NCBI GenBank assembly: GCA_003599865.1
Contig: QZKS01000072.1
Coordinates: 1-48,751, forward strand
Direction: 5' to 3'
Source: Desulfobacteraceae bacterium
Lineage (GTDB): Bacteria > Desulfobacterota > Desulfobacteria > Desulfobacterales > SURF-7
DNA: 48,751 bases
Notes under the pieces: generated by a model
The model's database searches: none
Told to the model about the DNA's origin: nothing
The model's input: only the letters and a program-made list of their open reading frames with translations
In this document: piece after piece, positions 1 to 8,926 of the stretch
How the letters are laid out: the number at the start of each line of letters is the position of its first letter
Position numbering within the stretch: position 1 is the stretch's first letter
Made by a program: the position numbers and the translations under genes

Positions 1-1836
1 AGATACGGTTTCCGGTAACTTGTCCCTGATCCGCGTGATCCAGCATTGCATGGTCTCCCACGGATAGCGCGGAAATCCGAGCCGGTGGATTTCCTTATCC
101 ACAGGATCGAATCCGGATTCGATCCTAAACCGTTTGTCTTTCCGGTTTTTTGAATCTTTCAACAAGGTGACGCGGCGTATTTTTTTCCGGGAATGGATTC
201 TCTTGACAAGAATGATTACCAGCGGCAGCAGCAATATCAGGCTATATGGTTTCCATGATGCGGAGTCCTCACTCCATCGCCATTGGGAAAACAGAAAAAA
301 ACCATAGGAAAACATGTCGGAAATTATATGCATCGGCGACATGGCTTCTTCCTCCATGGCAATCCAGGAGGAGGGGGTGGTGTCAACAGGACGCCACTTC
401 CCGTTGATATGAACCAGGGTCCACGCATGGGCATGCCGGGACCGGACAATCATGGCCTTTTCCATCGGGCTGTATTCATGGGCCAGAAACCCCCGGACAT
501 ACCGCGCGGGAATGCCGCAGGCACGCAACACCAGCGCGGTAGCTGTTGCAAAATATTCGCAGTGACCGGATCTGCCGGATAACAGGAAACCGGAGACGGG
601 AGCCCGGCCGGTTTGCTGCGCAGTCAGGTCAAGCATATAGGTGAAGTTCTCCTGGAAAAAGGATTGCAATACCCGGAGCGTTTCCTCCGGCGATTTGCCG
701 GACAGTCCCAGTTCCGCAATGAATTTCGTGATTCCCGGCATTTCTTCCTGCGGGACATACAGGTCCCGGTCATCCGGAACTGGATTATCCATGCCCTCCC
801 GGCCATACCGAAGGATATACCGGAGCAGACCCGGCCCTTCTTCGACCATGACCGCTCCCAGACTGGTTCTCCTCAATTTCAAACCCGGAATGCCGGTCAT
901 CTCAAATGCATTGGCCGGCAGTTTCAGCATGCCGCTGCCCTGTTTAAAATAAGCGCTTACCGTCATGGTATCTGCATTTTTTTGTTCCGGTGCAAGCCGC
1001 CAGGTATTGGTGTTCTTCTCCGGCTGTAATTCTTTTGATTCGGATCTTCCGGCAAACCAGACGGATGACTGATAGCGGTTATAAACAGCCTCCTGCATCA
1101 GGATGCCGTTCGAACCTTCTGCTTTTCGATCCATCCGGAAGATGATCCGGTCGGATTGTTTCACTTCTCCGATTTCACCGATGGCGGTGGTGCTTTTAAA
1201 CGGATTGGAATCGGTCAGGAACAGATCGCCTGCCCAGTGCATCAGAACTCCCTGCATGCGGTGCAGGCCATTGTGTGTCATGTATCCCAGACCAATTGAC
1301 AGCAGTATGAATACACACCAGACGGCAAGCGGATATCTTTTGGAACGGCAGGGAAACATCGCCCAGGCTGATAGAAGTACAAAACAGCTGTAAAAAATGG
1401 CTGTCCCTTGATTTGCCGAAGCGGCCGCCATCATGCAGAGAAAAAAATAGGGGTAGGAGAAATCAATGGAAGAAGGATTGTCCCGGATGACCGGCTCTTT
1501 TCTGGCCAGCATCATAAAGGCTCTGGTATCGATTTTCCCTTCCGTACTGTATTCCTGAGCAGCCATCAGGGGGAACATCATCAGGGGAAGCCATTTTACG
1601 CTTATCATGATGATGGATCGCGGATCGGTGAACAGTGCATATATGGCAATGCCGAGCAAAAAGAGGGTGGCGATATCCGCTGTCCGGTAAAAATCGGAAA
1701 GGGAAAGCACCCACCGTGTTCTGATAAACCGGGCGCTTTCCACAACCGGGACCATGAGAACGGCAAGAAAGATTGAATCGGTCTGCCATCCCCAGAAAAC
1801 CAGCGCCGCAGACAGGAGAAAAGGAGGTGTTTTCAT
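1..1836 (-). CDS. TgpA-like transglutaminase-domain membrane protein (3' end outside window)
   Basis: Reading the minus strand from the ATG at 1836 gives 612 uninterrupted codons that run off the left edge. The N-terminal ~200 residues are several hydrophobic segments (DUF3488/TgpA type). A periplasmic transglutaminase core follows with all three catalytic residues visible: Cys426 in SGHCEYFATA, His470 in HAHAW and Asp485 in RPVDTTP. A further hydrophobic helix near residues 530-550 precedes a basic cytoplasmic stretch. The start overlaps the stop of the DUF58 gene as ATGA, so the two are translationally coupled. Known family context is MoxR-DUF58-TgpA, thought to act in envelope or surface-protein processing. 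The substrate is unknown. The C-terminal DUF4129-like part, if present, lies beyond the window. Confidence 0.88.
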   Translation of the reverse strand, partial: MKTPPFLLSAALVFWGWQTDSIFLAVLMVPVVESARFIRTRWVLSLSDFYRTADIATLFLLGIAIYALFTDPRSIIMISVKWLPLMMFPLMAAQEYSTEGKIDTRAFMMLARKEPVIRDNPSSIDFSYPYFFLCMMAAASANQGTAIFYSCFVLLSAWAMFPCRSKRYPLAVWCVFILLSIGLGYMTHNGLHRMQGVLMHWAGDLFLTDSNPFKSTTAIGEIGEVKQSDRIIFRMDRKAEGSNGILMQEAVYNRYQSSVWFAGRSESKELQPEKNTNTWRLAPEQKNADTMTVSAYFKQGSGMLKLPANAFEMTGIPGLKLRRTSLGAVMVEEGPGLLRYILRYGREGMDNPVPDDRDLYVPQEEMPGITKFIAELGLSGKSPEETLRVLQSFFQENFTYMLDLTAQQTGRAPVSGFLLSGRSGHCEYFATATALVLRACGIPARYVRGFLAHEYSPMEKAMIVRSRHAHAWTLVHINGKWRPVDTTPSSWIAMEEEAMSPMHIISDMFSYGFFLFSQWRWSEDSASWKPYSLILLLPLVIILVKRIHSRKKIRRVTLLKDSKNRKDKRFRIESGFDPVDKEIHRLGFPRYPWETMQCWITRIRDKLPETVS

Positions 1837-3197
1837 AATGAGGCCAGTCCTTTCTCGATGTTGCCCACCTGAACCACATGAAAATTGCGGGCTCTGTTTG
1901 TCATGGGGCCGGGATCATGCCGGAGATTTTCCGGGTCGTCCATGGTCACGACAATCACCATCAGCGGCAATCCCTTGGACAATAGATAATGGATAAAATC
2001 CTTTCTGTCCTGATCCCAGGACAGCAGAATGCAGATGCATCCGCTGAGCAGACCGGCGGATTGGCTGACCAGGGGTTTCAGGGCTTCGATTTCCTTGTCC
2101 CTGCATGTCTGAACGCAGGAAAGAATTTCCAGAATTTTGCCGGTTCCTGCCATGCTTCTTCCGGAAGAAAAACAAAAGGACTCGGTTCCGACAAACATCA
2201 GATCCAGCAGTGATTCGCCTGTCCGAATCTTGCTTACCATGGACGCGGCGATGGAAACCGCCTCTTCAAAAACCTCACAGTATCGGCTTTTATGGAAGGT
2301 ATCCAGGATCAGGCCATGCCGGACAAAAAATTCGTCCTGATATTCCCGGATGATCAGCTCATTGGTTTTGGCCCAGCTTTTCCAGTGGATCTGTTTCATG
2401 GGATCACCGGGACGGTATGGCCTGAGGGAAAGGAACTCATCGGAATTTCCGACAGATGAGGCCATGGATATTCCGCCTGCATGGTATTTCCGGGTTCCCT
2501 TGAGTTCCATGTCGGGGATCGCATACTGCTTTGGCAGGACCAGGATTTTTTGCCGGTTTGGGACTACCTGAAAAGACTTGCAGAGTCCCAGGGGGTCCGG
2601 ACGGGTGATGGTGACACCGGAAAACCGCAGAAATCCCCGCTGCAGCGGGATGGTCTGTACAATGATCTTTTCTTCGGCATCCGGCAGGAGTTCCGGAACC
2701 GGTATTTCCCTGAACCTGGCTCTGGTGTTTTGGGAAATCAGCCACATCCAGCGGTGAAATTTGACGGTTCGGTCCCAGCGGTTTCGCTTTTCTTCACCCG
2801 GCTCTTTTTCCTCCATAAAGGTCTGGAAAGAGGGAAGGGGATCATCCGGATTTTCACAGATGAACAACCCTTTTTGCTTCCTGCCGCTGGTGTTTTGAAA
2901 CCGGATGGAATACGTCAACGGCCGGCCCACGACAGCATGTCTTGGCAGTTTTCGTTCGATGTTGATTGGAATCCGGAAAAAAGCACTGAACAGAAATGCC
3001 AGGATGAGAAGGGGAAGAAGGAAGGAGAAGATCTGATAAATCATGCTCCGGCCGGTGTCCATACCCAGGCCTGCGGCAGAAAAGACCACGATCAGGATCA
3101 GTATGCCGGCACTGGTGAACCGCCGTCTTCGCCAATGGCCCAAGGCGTAAAAAGTGCAATAGCTTTTATAGAAAAAGTGTTTCATGGATGGGGCCAT
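1833..3197 (-). CDS. DUF58 domain-containing protein
   Basis: The 454-residue protein has two hydrophobic segments near its N-terminus (about residues 28-45 and 55-72), then a beta-rich region. The DUF58 signature follows in the middle: RPYRPGDPMKQIHWKSWAKT around residues 255-275, with a von-Willebrand-like fold expected after it. It lies 5 nt downstream of the MoxR-type ATPase gene and overlaps the transglutaminase gene by 4 nt (ATGA), so all three form one operon. Members of this family are usually membrane anchored and partner the MoxR ATPase. Met5 is an alternative start; no strong ribosome site separates the two choices. The role is only known at family level. Confidence 0.9.
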   Translation of the reverse strand: MAPSMKHFFYKSYCTFYALGHWRRRRFTSAGILILIVVFSAAGLGMDTGRSMIYQIFSFLLPLLILAFLFSAFFRIPINIERKLPRHAVVGRPLTYSIRFQNTSGRKQKGLFICENPDDPLPSFQTFMEEKEPGEEKRNRWDRTVKFHRWMWLISQNTRARFREIPVPELLPDAEEKIIVQTIPLQRGFLRFSGVTITRPDPLGLCKSFQVVPNRQKILVLPKQYAIPDMELKGTRKYHAGGISMASSVGNSDEFLSLRPYRPGDPMKQIHWKSWAKTNELIIREYQDEFFVRHGLILDTFHKSRYCEVFEEAVSIAASMVSKIRTGESLLDLMFVGTESFCFSSGRSMAGTGKILEILSCVQTCRDKEIEALKPLVSQSAGLLSGCICILLSWDQDRKDFIHYLLSKGLPLMVIVVTMDDPENLRHDPGPMTNRARNFHVVQVGNIEKGLASL

Positions 3198-3202
3198 GAT
3201 CG

Positions 3203-4153
3203 TTACGTCGGCACGGCAATGGCTGCCAGGATCTCCTCCACCGCCTGTTCCGGCGTCCGGCCGGAAAACCGGGCCTGGGAATCCATGATCAGGCGATGGG
3301 CGATTACCGGAACGGCAACCTCCTGGATATGGTCCGGAGACACAAAATCCTGACCGTCAAAAAGCGCAAGGGCCTTGGCCGTCTTCATCAGGGAAAGGGA
3401 TGCCCGGGGACTGGCTCCGAGCTGAACATCAGCCCTTTTCCGTGTCGCGTTGACAATGTCGACAATGTAATGTTTCAATTCATCGCTGATATAAATCTTC
3501 CGGACCGCATCTTTCAGCAGCATCACATCATCCGTGTTGACACAGGGAGCAAGCGTCTCGATGGGATGACCCATATTCTGATCGGTCAGAATGGCTACCT
3601 CCTCATCCGGTTCAACATACCCGAGGCTGAACCGGAGTGCGAACCGGTCCATCTGCGCCTCGGGAAGCGGGTAGGTTCCGGAGGATTCGACAGGATTCTG
3701 GGTTGCAATCACAAAAAAAAGGGAATGAAAACCAAATACAGTACCGTCAATACTCACCTGCCTTTCCGCCATGGCCTCCAGCAGTGCGGACTGGGTGCGC
3801 GGCGAGGCCCGGTTGATCTCGTCAATCAATAATATATTTGTAAATATCGGGCCTTTGTGAACCGTAAAACACTTTTCCTCGGGGTTGAAAATAGACACCC
3901 CGATGATGTCGGACGGCAGAAGGTCGGGTGTAAACTGGATACGCTTGAAATCCGTATCAATGGATAATGCCAGGGTTTTGGCCAGAGTGGTTTTTCCGGT
4001 TCCGGGGTAATCCTCCAGCAATACATGGCCGCCGCCGGCAAAACCGGACAGCAGGAGCCGGATGGCGTGGGACTGCCCTTTGATTACCTTTTCGATGGTA
4101 TTGCATATTTTCTGATAGGTCCCGTAAGCCGAAAGGATTTCATCGGGAATCAT
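3203..4153 (-). CDS. MoxR-family AAA+ ATPase
   Basis: The 316-residue length is normal for MoxR (AAA_3) proteins. Walker A is GTGKT at residues 51-55, Walker B is LLIDE at 108-112, and the sensor-1 region ATQNPVESSGTYPLPEAQMDRF is typical of the family; the lid domain fills the C-terminus. It is the first gene of the minus-strand MoxR-DUF58-transglutaminase operon. These ATPases act as chaperones or activators for their DUF58/VWA partners. The upstream region to 4578 is shared with the divergent thiolase gene. Confidence 0.93.
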   Translation of the reverse strand: MIPDEILSAYGTYQKICNTIEKVIKGQSHAIRLLLSGFAGGGHVLLEDYPGTGKTTLAKTLALSIDTDFKRIQFTPDLLPSDIIGVSIFNPEEKCFTVHKGPIFTNILLIDEINRASPRTQSALLEAMAERQVSIDGTVFGFHSLFFVIATQNPVESSGTYPLPEAQMDRFALRFSLGYVEPDEEVAILTDQNMGHPIETLAPCVNTDDVMLLKDAVRKIYISDELKHYIVDIVNATRKRADVQLGASPRASLSLMKTAKALALFDGQDFVSPDHIQEVAVPVIAHRLIMDSQARFSGRTPEQAVEEILAAIAVPT

Positions 4154-4473
4154 AATATTCTGCGTTACCTCCTGATCATGGATTGGGATATGACTTCATG
4201 GAATGGATGGTATGAAATCTATAACAGGGATGCCGGTAATTTTCAACTGTTCCGCTGCCGGTATTCCGGATAACCGCATTGGGAGTGCCGGCCTTATACC
4301 GCTCAAGGAAGGCTGAAAATCCCAACCTGACACCAGAGTCGGAAAACCCAATAATTTCATGATCCGAAAATTTAGATATTTAAAAATAGTATTGATTCCA
4401 TATCGTTAATAGTAATAAGGTGTATTCATGCAGGAAATGTATAAAAAATAGATAACACCCTCTAAAAAAAAAC
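4154..4473. other. Intergenic region between divergent moxR and thiolase genes
   Basis: This 320-nt stretch separates the divergent operons. No ORF with convincing codon structure or recognisable motif was found. It becomes very A/T-rich toward 4380-4470, consistent with a promoter upstream region for the thiolase transcript. Confidence 0.5.
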
Positions 4474-4502
4474 TTGACACCCTGAAAAATGATGAATAAA
4501 GT
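4474..4502 (+). promoter_or_regulatory. Sigma-70-like promoter for the thiolase/FadJ-type operon
   Basis: TTGACA (4474-4479) is a perfect -35 box, followed by a 17-nt spacer and TAAAGT (4497-4502), which matches four of six -10 positions. It lies about 75 nt upstream of the thiolase ATG in an A/T-rich stretch. Confidence 0.6.
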
Positions 4503-4524
4503 GCTTCCAGCATATGATGGAAGC
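4503..4524. promoter_or_regulatory. Inverted repeat directly downstream of the thiolase promoter (candidate operator)
   Basis: GCTTCCA (4503-4509) and TGGAAGC (4518-4524) are perfect 7-bp arms around an 8-nt centre, starting right at the -10 box. The position suits a repressor operator for fatty-acid catabolism (TetR/FadR-type control is an inference) or a short leader stem. Confidence 0.4.
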
Positions 4525-4578
4525 AAAGAGTCTTAATTTAATGTTTACCATAACGATTAAAAAAAAGAGGGGATTAAA

Positions 4579-5796
4579 ATGAGTACACCGGCATTTATTT
4601 TTGATGCTATACGAACACCACGCGGCAAGGGAAAGAAAGACGGCTCATTGCATGAGGTCAAACCGGTTGATCTGCTGGCTTCCGTGCTCCGGGGACTGCA
4701 AGCCCGATACGAGCTGGATACGGCAAGGATTGATGATCTGATCGTCGGATGCGTTATGCCGGTCGGAGAGCAGGGGTCCAATATTGCCAAAACAGCCGCC
4801 ATGGTCGCAGGCTGGGATGAAAGTGTACCCGGCTTGCAGATTGAACGATTTTGCGCATCCTCTTTGGATGCAGCGGCCGTCGCAACCATGAAGGTCATGT
4901 CCGGATGGGAACAGCTTGTTGTTGCCGGCGGCGTGGAAAGCATGTCTCATGTGCCGATCGGCGCCAACGGAGGACCATGGGCGGAAGATCCGGCAACCTC
5001 GATGATTACCGGGTTTGTTCCTCAGGGAATCGGTGCGGATCTGATCGCAACCCTCGAAGGATTTTCCAGGGAGGATGTTGACGCATTTGCCGTTGAATCC
5101 CAGAAAAAAGCGGCTGCTGCCCAGAAGGCAGGATATTTTGATAAATCCGTTATCCCGGTTACGGATGAGAACGGCCTTGTGATTCTGGACCGTGACGAGT
5201 TTATCCGGCCCGGAACCACAGTAGAAGGATTATCCAAACTCAAAGCCTCATTTGAATTCATGGGCACCCTCGGGTTCGACGCCATTGCCATATCCCGATA
5301 CCCCAATGTTGAACGAATCAACCACGTTCACCATGCCGGCAATTCTTCCGGAATTGTGGATGGCGCCTGTGCCTTGCTGATTGGAAATGAAAAGATCGGA
5401 AAAGAACTGGGGCTTACCCCCAGAGGCCGCATTGTTGCATCTTCCGTGGTCAGCACGGAACCGACCATTATGCTGACCGGTCCGATTGCCGCCACAAAGA
5501 AAGTTCTGGATGTTGCCGGTCTGAGAATCGACCAGATCGACCTGTTTGAGGTCAATGAAGCGTTTGCCGCAGTCCCCATCCTGTATCAAAGAGATTTTAA
5601 TGTGCCGTGGGAAAAAATCAACGTCAACGGCGGCGCCATTGCCATGGGGCATCCTTTGGGAGCAACCGGCGGCATGATCCTCGGAACCGTTCTGGATGAA
5701 CTGGAGCGGCGGGGACTGACATACGGCCTCTGCACCATGTGTGCCGGTGGCGGTATCGGAATTGCAACGATTGTGGAAAGGGTTTCTTCATACTAA
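4579..5796 (+). CDS. Thiolase (acetyl-CoA C-acyltransferase/acetyltransferase)
   Basis: The 405-residue protein performs thiolytic cleavage of 3-ketoacyl-CoA, or the reverse condensation, in the cytoplasm. The nucleophilic Cys92 lies in RFCASS, His358 in [11 protein letters not shown] and the second catalytic Cys388 in [15 protein letters not shown] is also a thiolase signature. A GAGGGG ribosome site sits 7-8 nt before the ATG. The next gene, 31 nt downstream, is a hydratase/dehydrogenase fusion, so the pair covers the last three steps of beta-oxidation. The substrate chain length cannot be read from the sequence. Confidence 0.96.
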   Translation: MSTPAFIFDAIRTPRGKGKKDGSLHEVKPVDLLASVLRGLQARYELDTARIDDLIVGCVMPVGEQGSNIAKTAAMVAGWDESVPGLQIERFCASSLDAAAVATMKVMSGWEQLVVAGGVESMSHVPIGANGGPWAEDPATSMITGFVPQGIGADLIATLEGFSREDVDAFAVESQKKAAAAQKAGYFDKSVIPVTDENGLVILDRDEFIRPGTTVEGLSKLKASFEFMGTLGFDAIAISRYPNVERINHVHHAGNSSGIVDGACALLIGNEKIGKELGLTPRGRIVASSVVSTEPTIMLTGPIAATKKVLDVAGLRIDQIDLFEVNEAFAAVPILYQRDFNVPWEKINVNGGAIAMGHPLGATGGMILGTVLDELERRGLTYGLCTMCAGGGIGIATIVERVSSY

Positions 5797-5827
5797 AAAT
5801 TTTCAAATCAAGAAAAGGTGAACCAAT

Positions 5828-7975
5828 ATGAGCGGCTTTATATATGAAAAAAATAAAGACAATATCGTTACCATAACCATGGATATGGCCGGTCCGGTCA
5901 ATGCCATGAATGAAGAATTTATCAAGCTGATGGAAGAAACCGTCACCCGGCTGGAATCCGAGAAAAACGAGATTACCGGTGTGATCATCACCTCTGCCAA
6001 GGATACTTTTTTTGCCGGCGGCGACCTGAACCAACTGGTGAAGATTCAAAAAGGCCAGGAAAAGGAATTTTTTGACAGCGCGGAAAAAAACAAATCCTTT
6101 CTCCGGCGGCTTGAGCTTCTGGGAAAACCGGTTGTGGCAGCCATCAACGGCGCGGCACTGGGCGGCGGCTGTGAAATCTGTCTGGCCTGCCATCACCGGA
6201 TCGCCATCAACAATCCAAAATCCCAGATCGGCATGCCGGAAGTATCCCTCGGACTTCTTCCCGGCGCCGGCGGAACGGTCAGAACCGTACGAATGCTCGG
6301 TCTGGAAAAAGCACTTCCCCTTCTCGTGGAAGGCAAACGCTTGAAACCGGAAAAAGCACTGGAAGCCGGTTTGATTAACGAGCTTGCCAATGACCGGGAT
6401 GACATGATGCAGAAAGCAGTCAAATGGATCAAGGAAAATCCGCAGGCAGGCCAACCATGGGATCAGAAAGGATACAAGATTCCGGGCGGCGATGCGAAAA
6501 ATTCCTATATCATCCAGATCCTTCAGGCCGCTCCCAGCATGCTGTACAAGAAAACCAAAGGCCTGATGCCGGCTCCCAAAAAGATTCTGGCTGTTGCCGC
6601 CGAAAGCCTTCGCGTGGATTTTGATACAGCCCTCCGGATTGAAAGCAGGGGATTGACCAGCCTGGTGGTATCTCCGGAAGCTAAAAACATGATCAATACC
6701 TTTTTCTTCCAGTTGAATGACCTTAATGCCGGCGGCAGCAGGCCCAAGGGCGTGGAAAAAACAAAGGTCAAAAAGCTGGGCATGATCGGCGCCGGTATGA
6801 TGGGCCAGGGCATTGCCTATGTTTCGGCAAAGGTTGGGATTGAAGTCGTCCTGAAAGACATCTCCAGGGAAGCGGCGGAAAAGGGCAAGGCCTATTGTGA
6901 AAAGCTCTGCACCAAACTGGTCTCAAAAGGGAAAATGGCCCAGGCCCAGCAAGACGAACTGCTGAACCTGATCAAACCCACTGCCGAAGACAAGGATCTG
7001 GAAGGATGCGATCTGATCATTGAAGCTGTTTTTGAGAATATGGATCTGAAAAATAAAATCATCTCCGGCACGGAAAAATACCTGGTCAAAAACGGCGTGT
7101 ACGGCTCCAACACCTCCACCCTGCCGATCACCGAGCTTTCCAAGGCAACGGAAAAACCGGAAAACTTTATCGGCATCCACTTCTTTTCACCGGTTGAAAA
7201 AATGCCGCTGGTGGAAATCATTACCGGCAAAAAAACCAGTCCCGAAACCCTGGCAAAGGCCTTTGACTTTGCCCAGCAGATCAAAAAGACCCCCATCGTG
7301 GTCAACGATTCCCGAGGATTCTTCACCTCCCGGGTATTCGGGACCTTTATCGATGAGGGCTGCAAACTGCTTCAGGAAGGCATCAATCCGGTTCTGATCG
7401 ACACCCTGGCCAAACAGGCCGGTATGCCGGTGGGAGCCCTTGCCGTTCATGATGAAGTGAGCCAGGAGCTGACCAAAAAAGTCGGCGCCACCAACAAGGA
7501 ACTGGACGCAAAACGTGGCGAAAGTTTCTGCAGCACCAATCCGACAACCATCGAGATCGGCAACCGCATGGTGGATGAATTCAAACGCGGAGGACGCGCG
7601 TATGGCGGCGGATACTATGATTATCCGGAAAACGGCCCCAAACGCATCTGGCCCAAACTCTATGATCTGTACTACAAGCCGGAAGTGAACTATCCGAATC
7701 AGGATATCAAGGATCGTATCCTGTTCCGGCAGGTCATTGAATCCATTAAGTGTCTGGATGAAGGTGTTTTCAACGCGGTCCGGGATGCGAATATCGGCTC
7801 CATCATGGGAATCGGCTTTCCGCCCCATACCGGTGGTGTATTCCAATACATCAACACTTACGGCATCCGGAAGTTTGTTGAGCGTGCCCAGGAACTGGCT
7901 GCGAAATACGGCGAACGTTTCAATCCGCCGGCAAGCCTGAAGAAAAAGGCCGAAAGCCAGGGGATTTATGAATAA
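5828..7975 (+). CDS. Enoyl-CoA hydratase / 3-hydroxyacyl-CoA dehydrogenase fusion (FadB/FadJ type)
   Basis: The 715-residue protein has an N-terminal crotonase domain with the oxyanion-hole stretch INGAALGGGCEIC and the acidic segment MPEVSLGLLPGAGG. From about residue 315 an NAD-binding 3-hydroxyacyl-CoA dehydrogenase follows, with Rossmann motif GAGMMGQG, the catalytic-His region IGIHFFSPVEKMPLVE and NDSRGFFTSR. The C-terminal dehydrogenase domains are complete. It hydrates trans-2-enoyl-CoA and oxidises the product to 3-ketoacyl-CoA, which the upstream thiolase then cleaves. AAAAGGTG precedes the start. A strong terminator closes the two-gene operon 40 nt downstream. Confidence 0.95.
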   Translation: MSGFIYEKNKDNIVTITMDMAGPVNAMNEEFIKLMEETVTRLESEKNEITGVIITSAKDTFFAGGDLNQLVKIQKGQEKEFFDSAEKNKSFLRRLELLGKPVVAAINGAALGGGCEICLACHHRIAINNPKSQIGMPEVSLGLLPGAGGTVRTVRMLGLEKALPLLVEGKRLKPEKALEAGLINELANDRDDMMQKAVKWIKENPQAGQPWDQKGYKIPGGDAKNSYIIQILQAAPSMLYKKTKGLMPAPKKILAVAAESLRVDFDTALRIESRGLTSLVVSPEAKNMINTFFFQLNDLNAGGSRPKGVEKTKVKKLGMIGAGMMGQGIAYVSAKVGIEVVLKDISREAAEKGKAYCEKLCTKLVSKGKMAQAQQDELLNLIKPTAEDKDLEGCDLIIEAVFENMDLKNKIISGTEKYLVKNGVYGSNTSTLPITELSKATEKPENFIGIHFFSPVEKMPLVEIITGKKTSPETLAKAFDFAQQIKKTPIVVNDSRGFFTSRVFGTFIDEGCKLLQEGINPVLIDTLAKQAGMPVGALAVHDEVSQELTKKVGATNKELDAKRGESFCSTNPTTIEIGNRMVDEFKRGGRAYGGGYYDYPENGPKRIWPKLYDLYYKPEVNYPNQDIKDRILFRQVIESIKCLDEGVFNAVRDANIGSIMGIGFPPHTGGVFQYINTYGIRKFVERAQELAAKYGERFNPPASLKKKAESQGIYE

Positions 7976-8015
7976 ACAAACCGCAAACCGATAAGCGCTT
8001 TTACTCCCCAATACG

Positions 8016-8044
8016 AAAAACCACCCGCCTCCGGGTGGTTTTTT
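8016..8044 (+). terminator. Rho-independent terminator after the beta-oxidation operon
   Basis: CCACCCG (8021-8027) pairs with CGGGTGG (8032-8038) around a CCTC loop. The stem is extended by A5/T pairs and followed by a T run to 8044. Confidence 0.9.
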
Positions 8045-8155
8045 CGTTCTGAAAACCATGTTCTTGAATCGGATGAACTTTCCGTGTATACTGCCCGAAA
8101 TCATGGGCCTGTTTTCCATTAATCCGAATATTCATTACGATACAAGGGAATCATC

Positions 8156-8557
8156 ATGACGGCAATCTCCTGGACGGACGACATCCTTATCCATGTTGAC
8201 ATCATCGATAACCAGCATAAAAAATTGCTGGAACTCCTGAACGATCTTTATGACGCAATGAACCGGGGGGAAGACAAGGAGGCGCTGGTGCCCACCATTG
8301 CCGCTATGGCTGACTATACGTTTTATCATTTCATGACGGAAGAAAAACTTTTTGAACGGTTTGAATACCCGGAGGCAGTTTCACATAAAAAAGAACACCG
8401 GTATTTTGCAAAACAGGTAACCGAATTTCAAAACCGTTTTGATCGGGGAGAAACAGTTCTTTCCGAAGACATTCTGCTGTTCCTGAAAAGCTGGATCAAC
8501 AATCATGTCAAAAAGAGCGATCAGAAGCTGGGGCCGTTTCTGAATACACGGAGTTAG
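8156..8557 (+). CDS. Bacteriohemerythrin
   Basis: The 133-residue single-domain protein carries the di-iron ligand pattern of bacterial hemerythrins: His in DNQHKKLLELLN, His/Glu in FYHFMTEEKLF, His in SHKKEHRYF and the closing HVKKSD. The family binds O2 reversibly and serves in oxygen sensing, storage or delivery in anaerobes. It is a lone cytoplasmic gene. The sequence directly after it is a decayed second copy of its C-terminal half, so the locus was once a tandem duplication. Confidence 0.93.
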   Translation: MTAISWTDDILIHVDIIDNQHKKLLELLNDLYDAMNRGEDKEALVPTIAAMADYTFYHFMTEEKLFERFEYPEAVSHKKEHRYFAKQVTEFQNRFDRGETVLSEDILLFLKSWINNHVKKSDQKLGPFLNTRS

Positions 8558-8742
8558 CCCGACATAAAAACGAACATCAATATTTTACAGAGGAGGTTAC
8601 CCGGTTTCAAAATCTATTTGATCAGGGGGAAAAGAACCTTTCCGGGGATATCATCCTGTTTCTGAAAAACTGGGTGTTCAATCATATTCAGAAGAGCGAT
8701 CAGAAATACAGCCCTTTTTTGAATGCCGGAGGAATAACCTGA
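8551..8742 (+). pseudogene. C-terminal remnant of a second hemerythrin
   Basis: In a frame different from the upstream gene, 63 codons read ELARHKNEHQYFTEEV through HIQKSD to SPFLNAGGIT and a TGA stop. They align residue for residue with the C-terminal half of the intact hemerythrin (SHKKEHRYFAKQV through HVKKSD to GPFLNTRS). There is no start codon, and the piece overlaps the stop of the intact gene. The N-terminal helices with the first ligands are missing, so it cannot bind the metal pair alone. The likely origin is a collapsed tandem duplication. Confidence 0.85.
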
Positions 8743-8848
8743 ATTATTCAGAGTTGTTTTTCCCCTCCTGTTTTTCTGCTGCAAGAAGAATTCCAGTCGC
8801 GTTTCATCTGCATTTATTTATTTTAACTATTCAAATCCAAAAATAGAT

Positions 8849-8865
8849 TCAAATTATCAATTTGA
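8849..8865. promoter_or_regulatory. Perfect inverted repeat upstream of the double-cubane protein gene
   Basis: TCAAATT (8849-8855) and AATTTGA (8859-8865) are separated by ATC, within the A/T-rich 8743-8926 interval. It resembles a dimeric regulator site, but no regulator gene is adjacent. No convincing -35/-10 pair could be fixed here. Confidence 0.3.
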
Positions 8866-8926
8866 TTAATTATCATAACCAATATTATGTATCCGCATCC
8901 TGCAACCTATAACGAAAGGGAAAAAA

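Noticed and set aside
2481-3353. 290-codon plus-strand frame opposite the DUF58 and MoxR genes
   Set aside because: Both minus-strand genes have family motifs over the same bases; the plus frame does not.
7187-8119. 310-codon minus-strand frame over the hydratase/dehydrogenase gene and its terminator
   Set aside because: It covers a clear FadB-type coding sequence and a plus-strand terminator and shows no recognisable domain.
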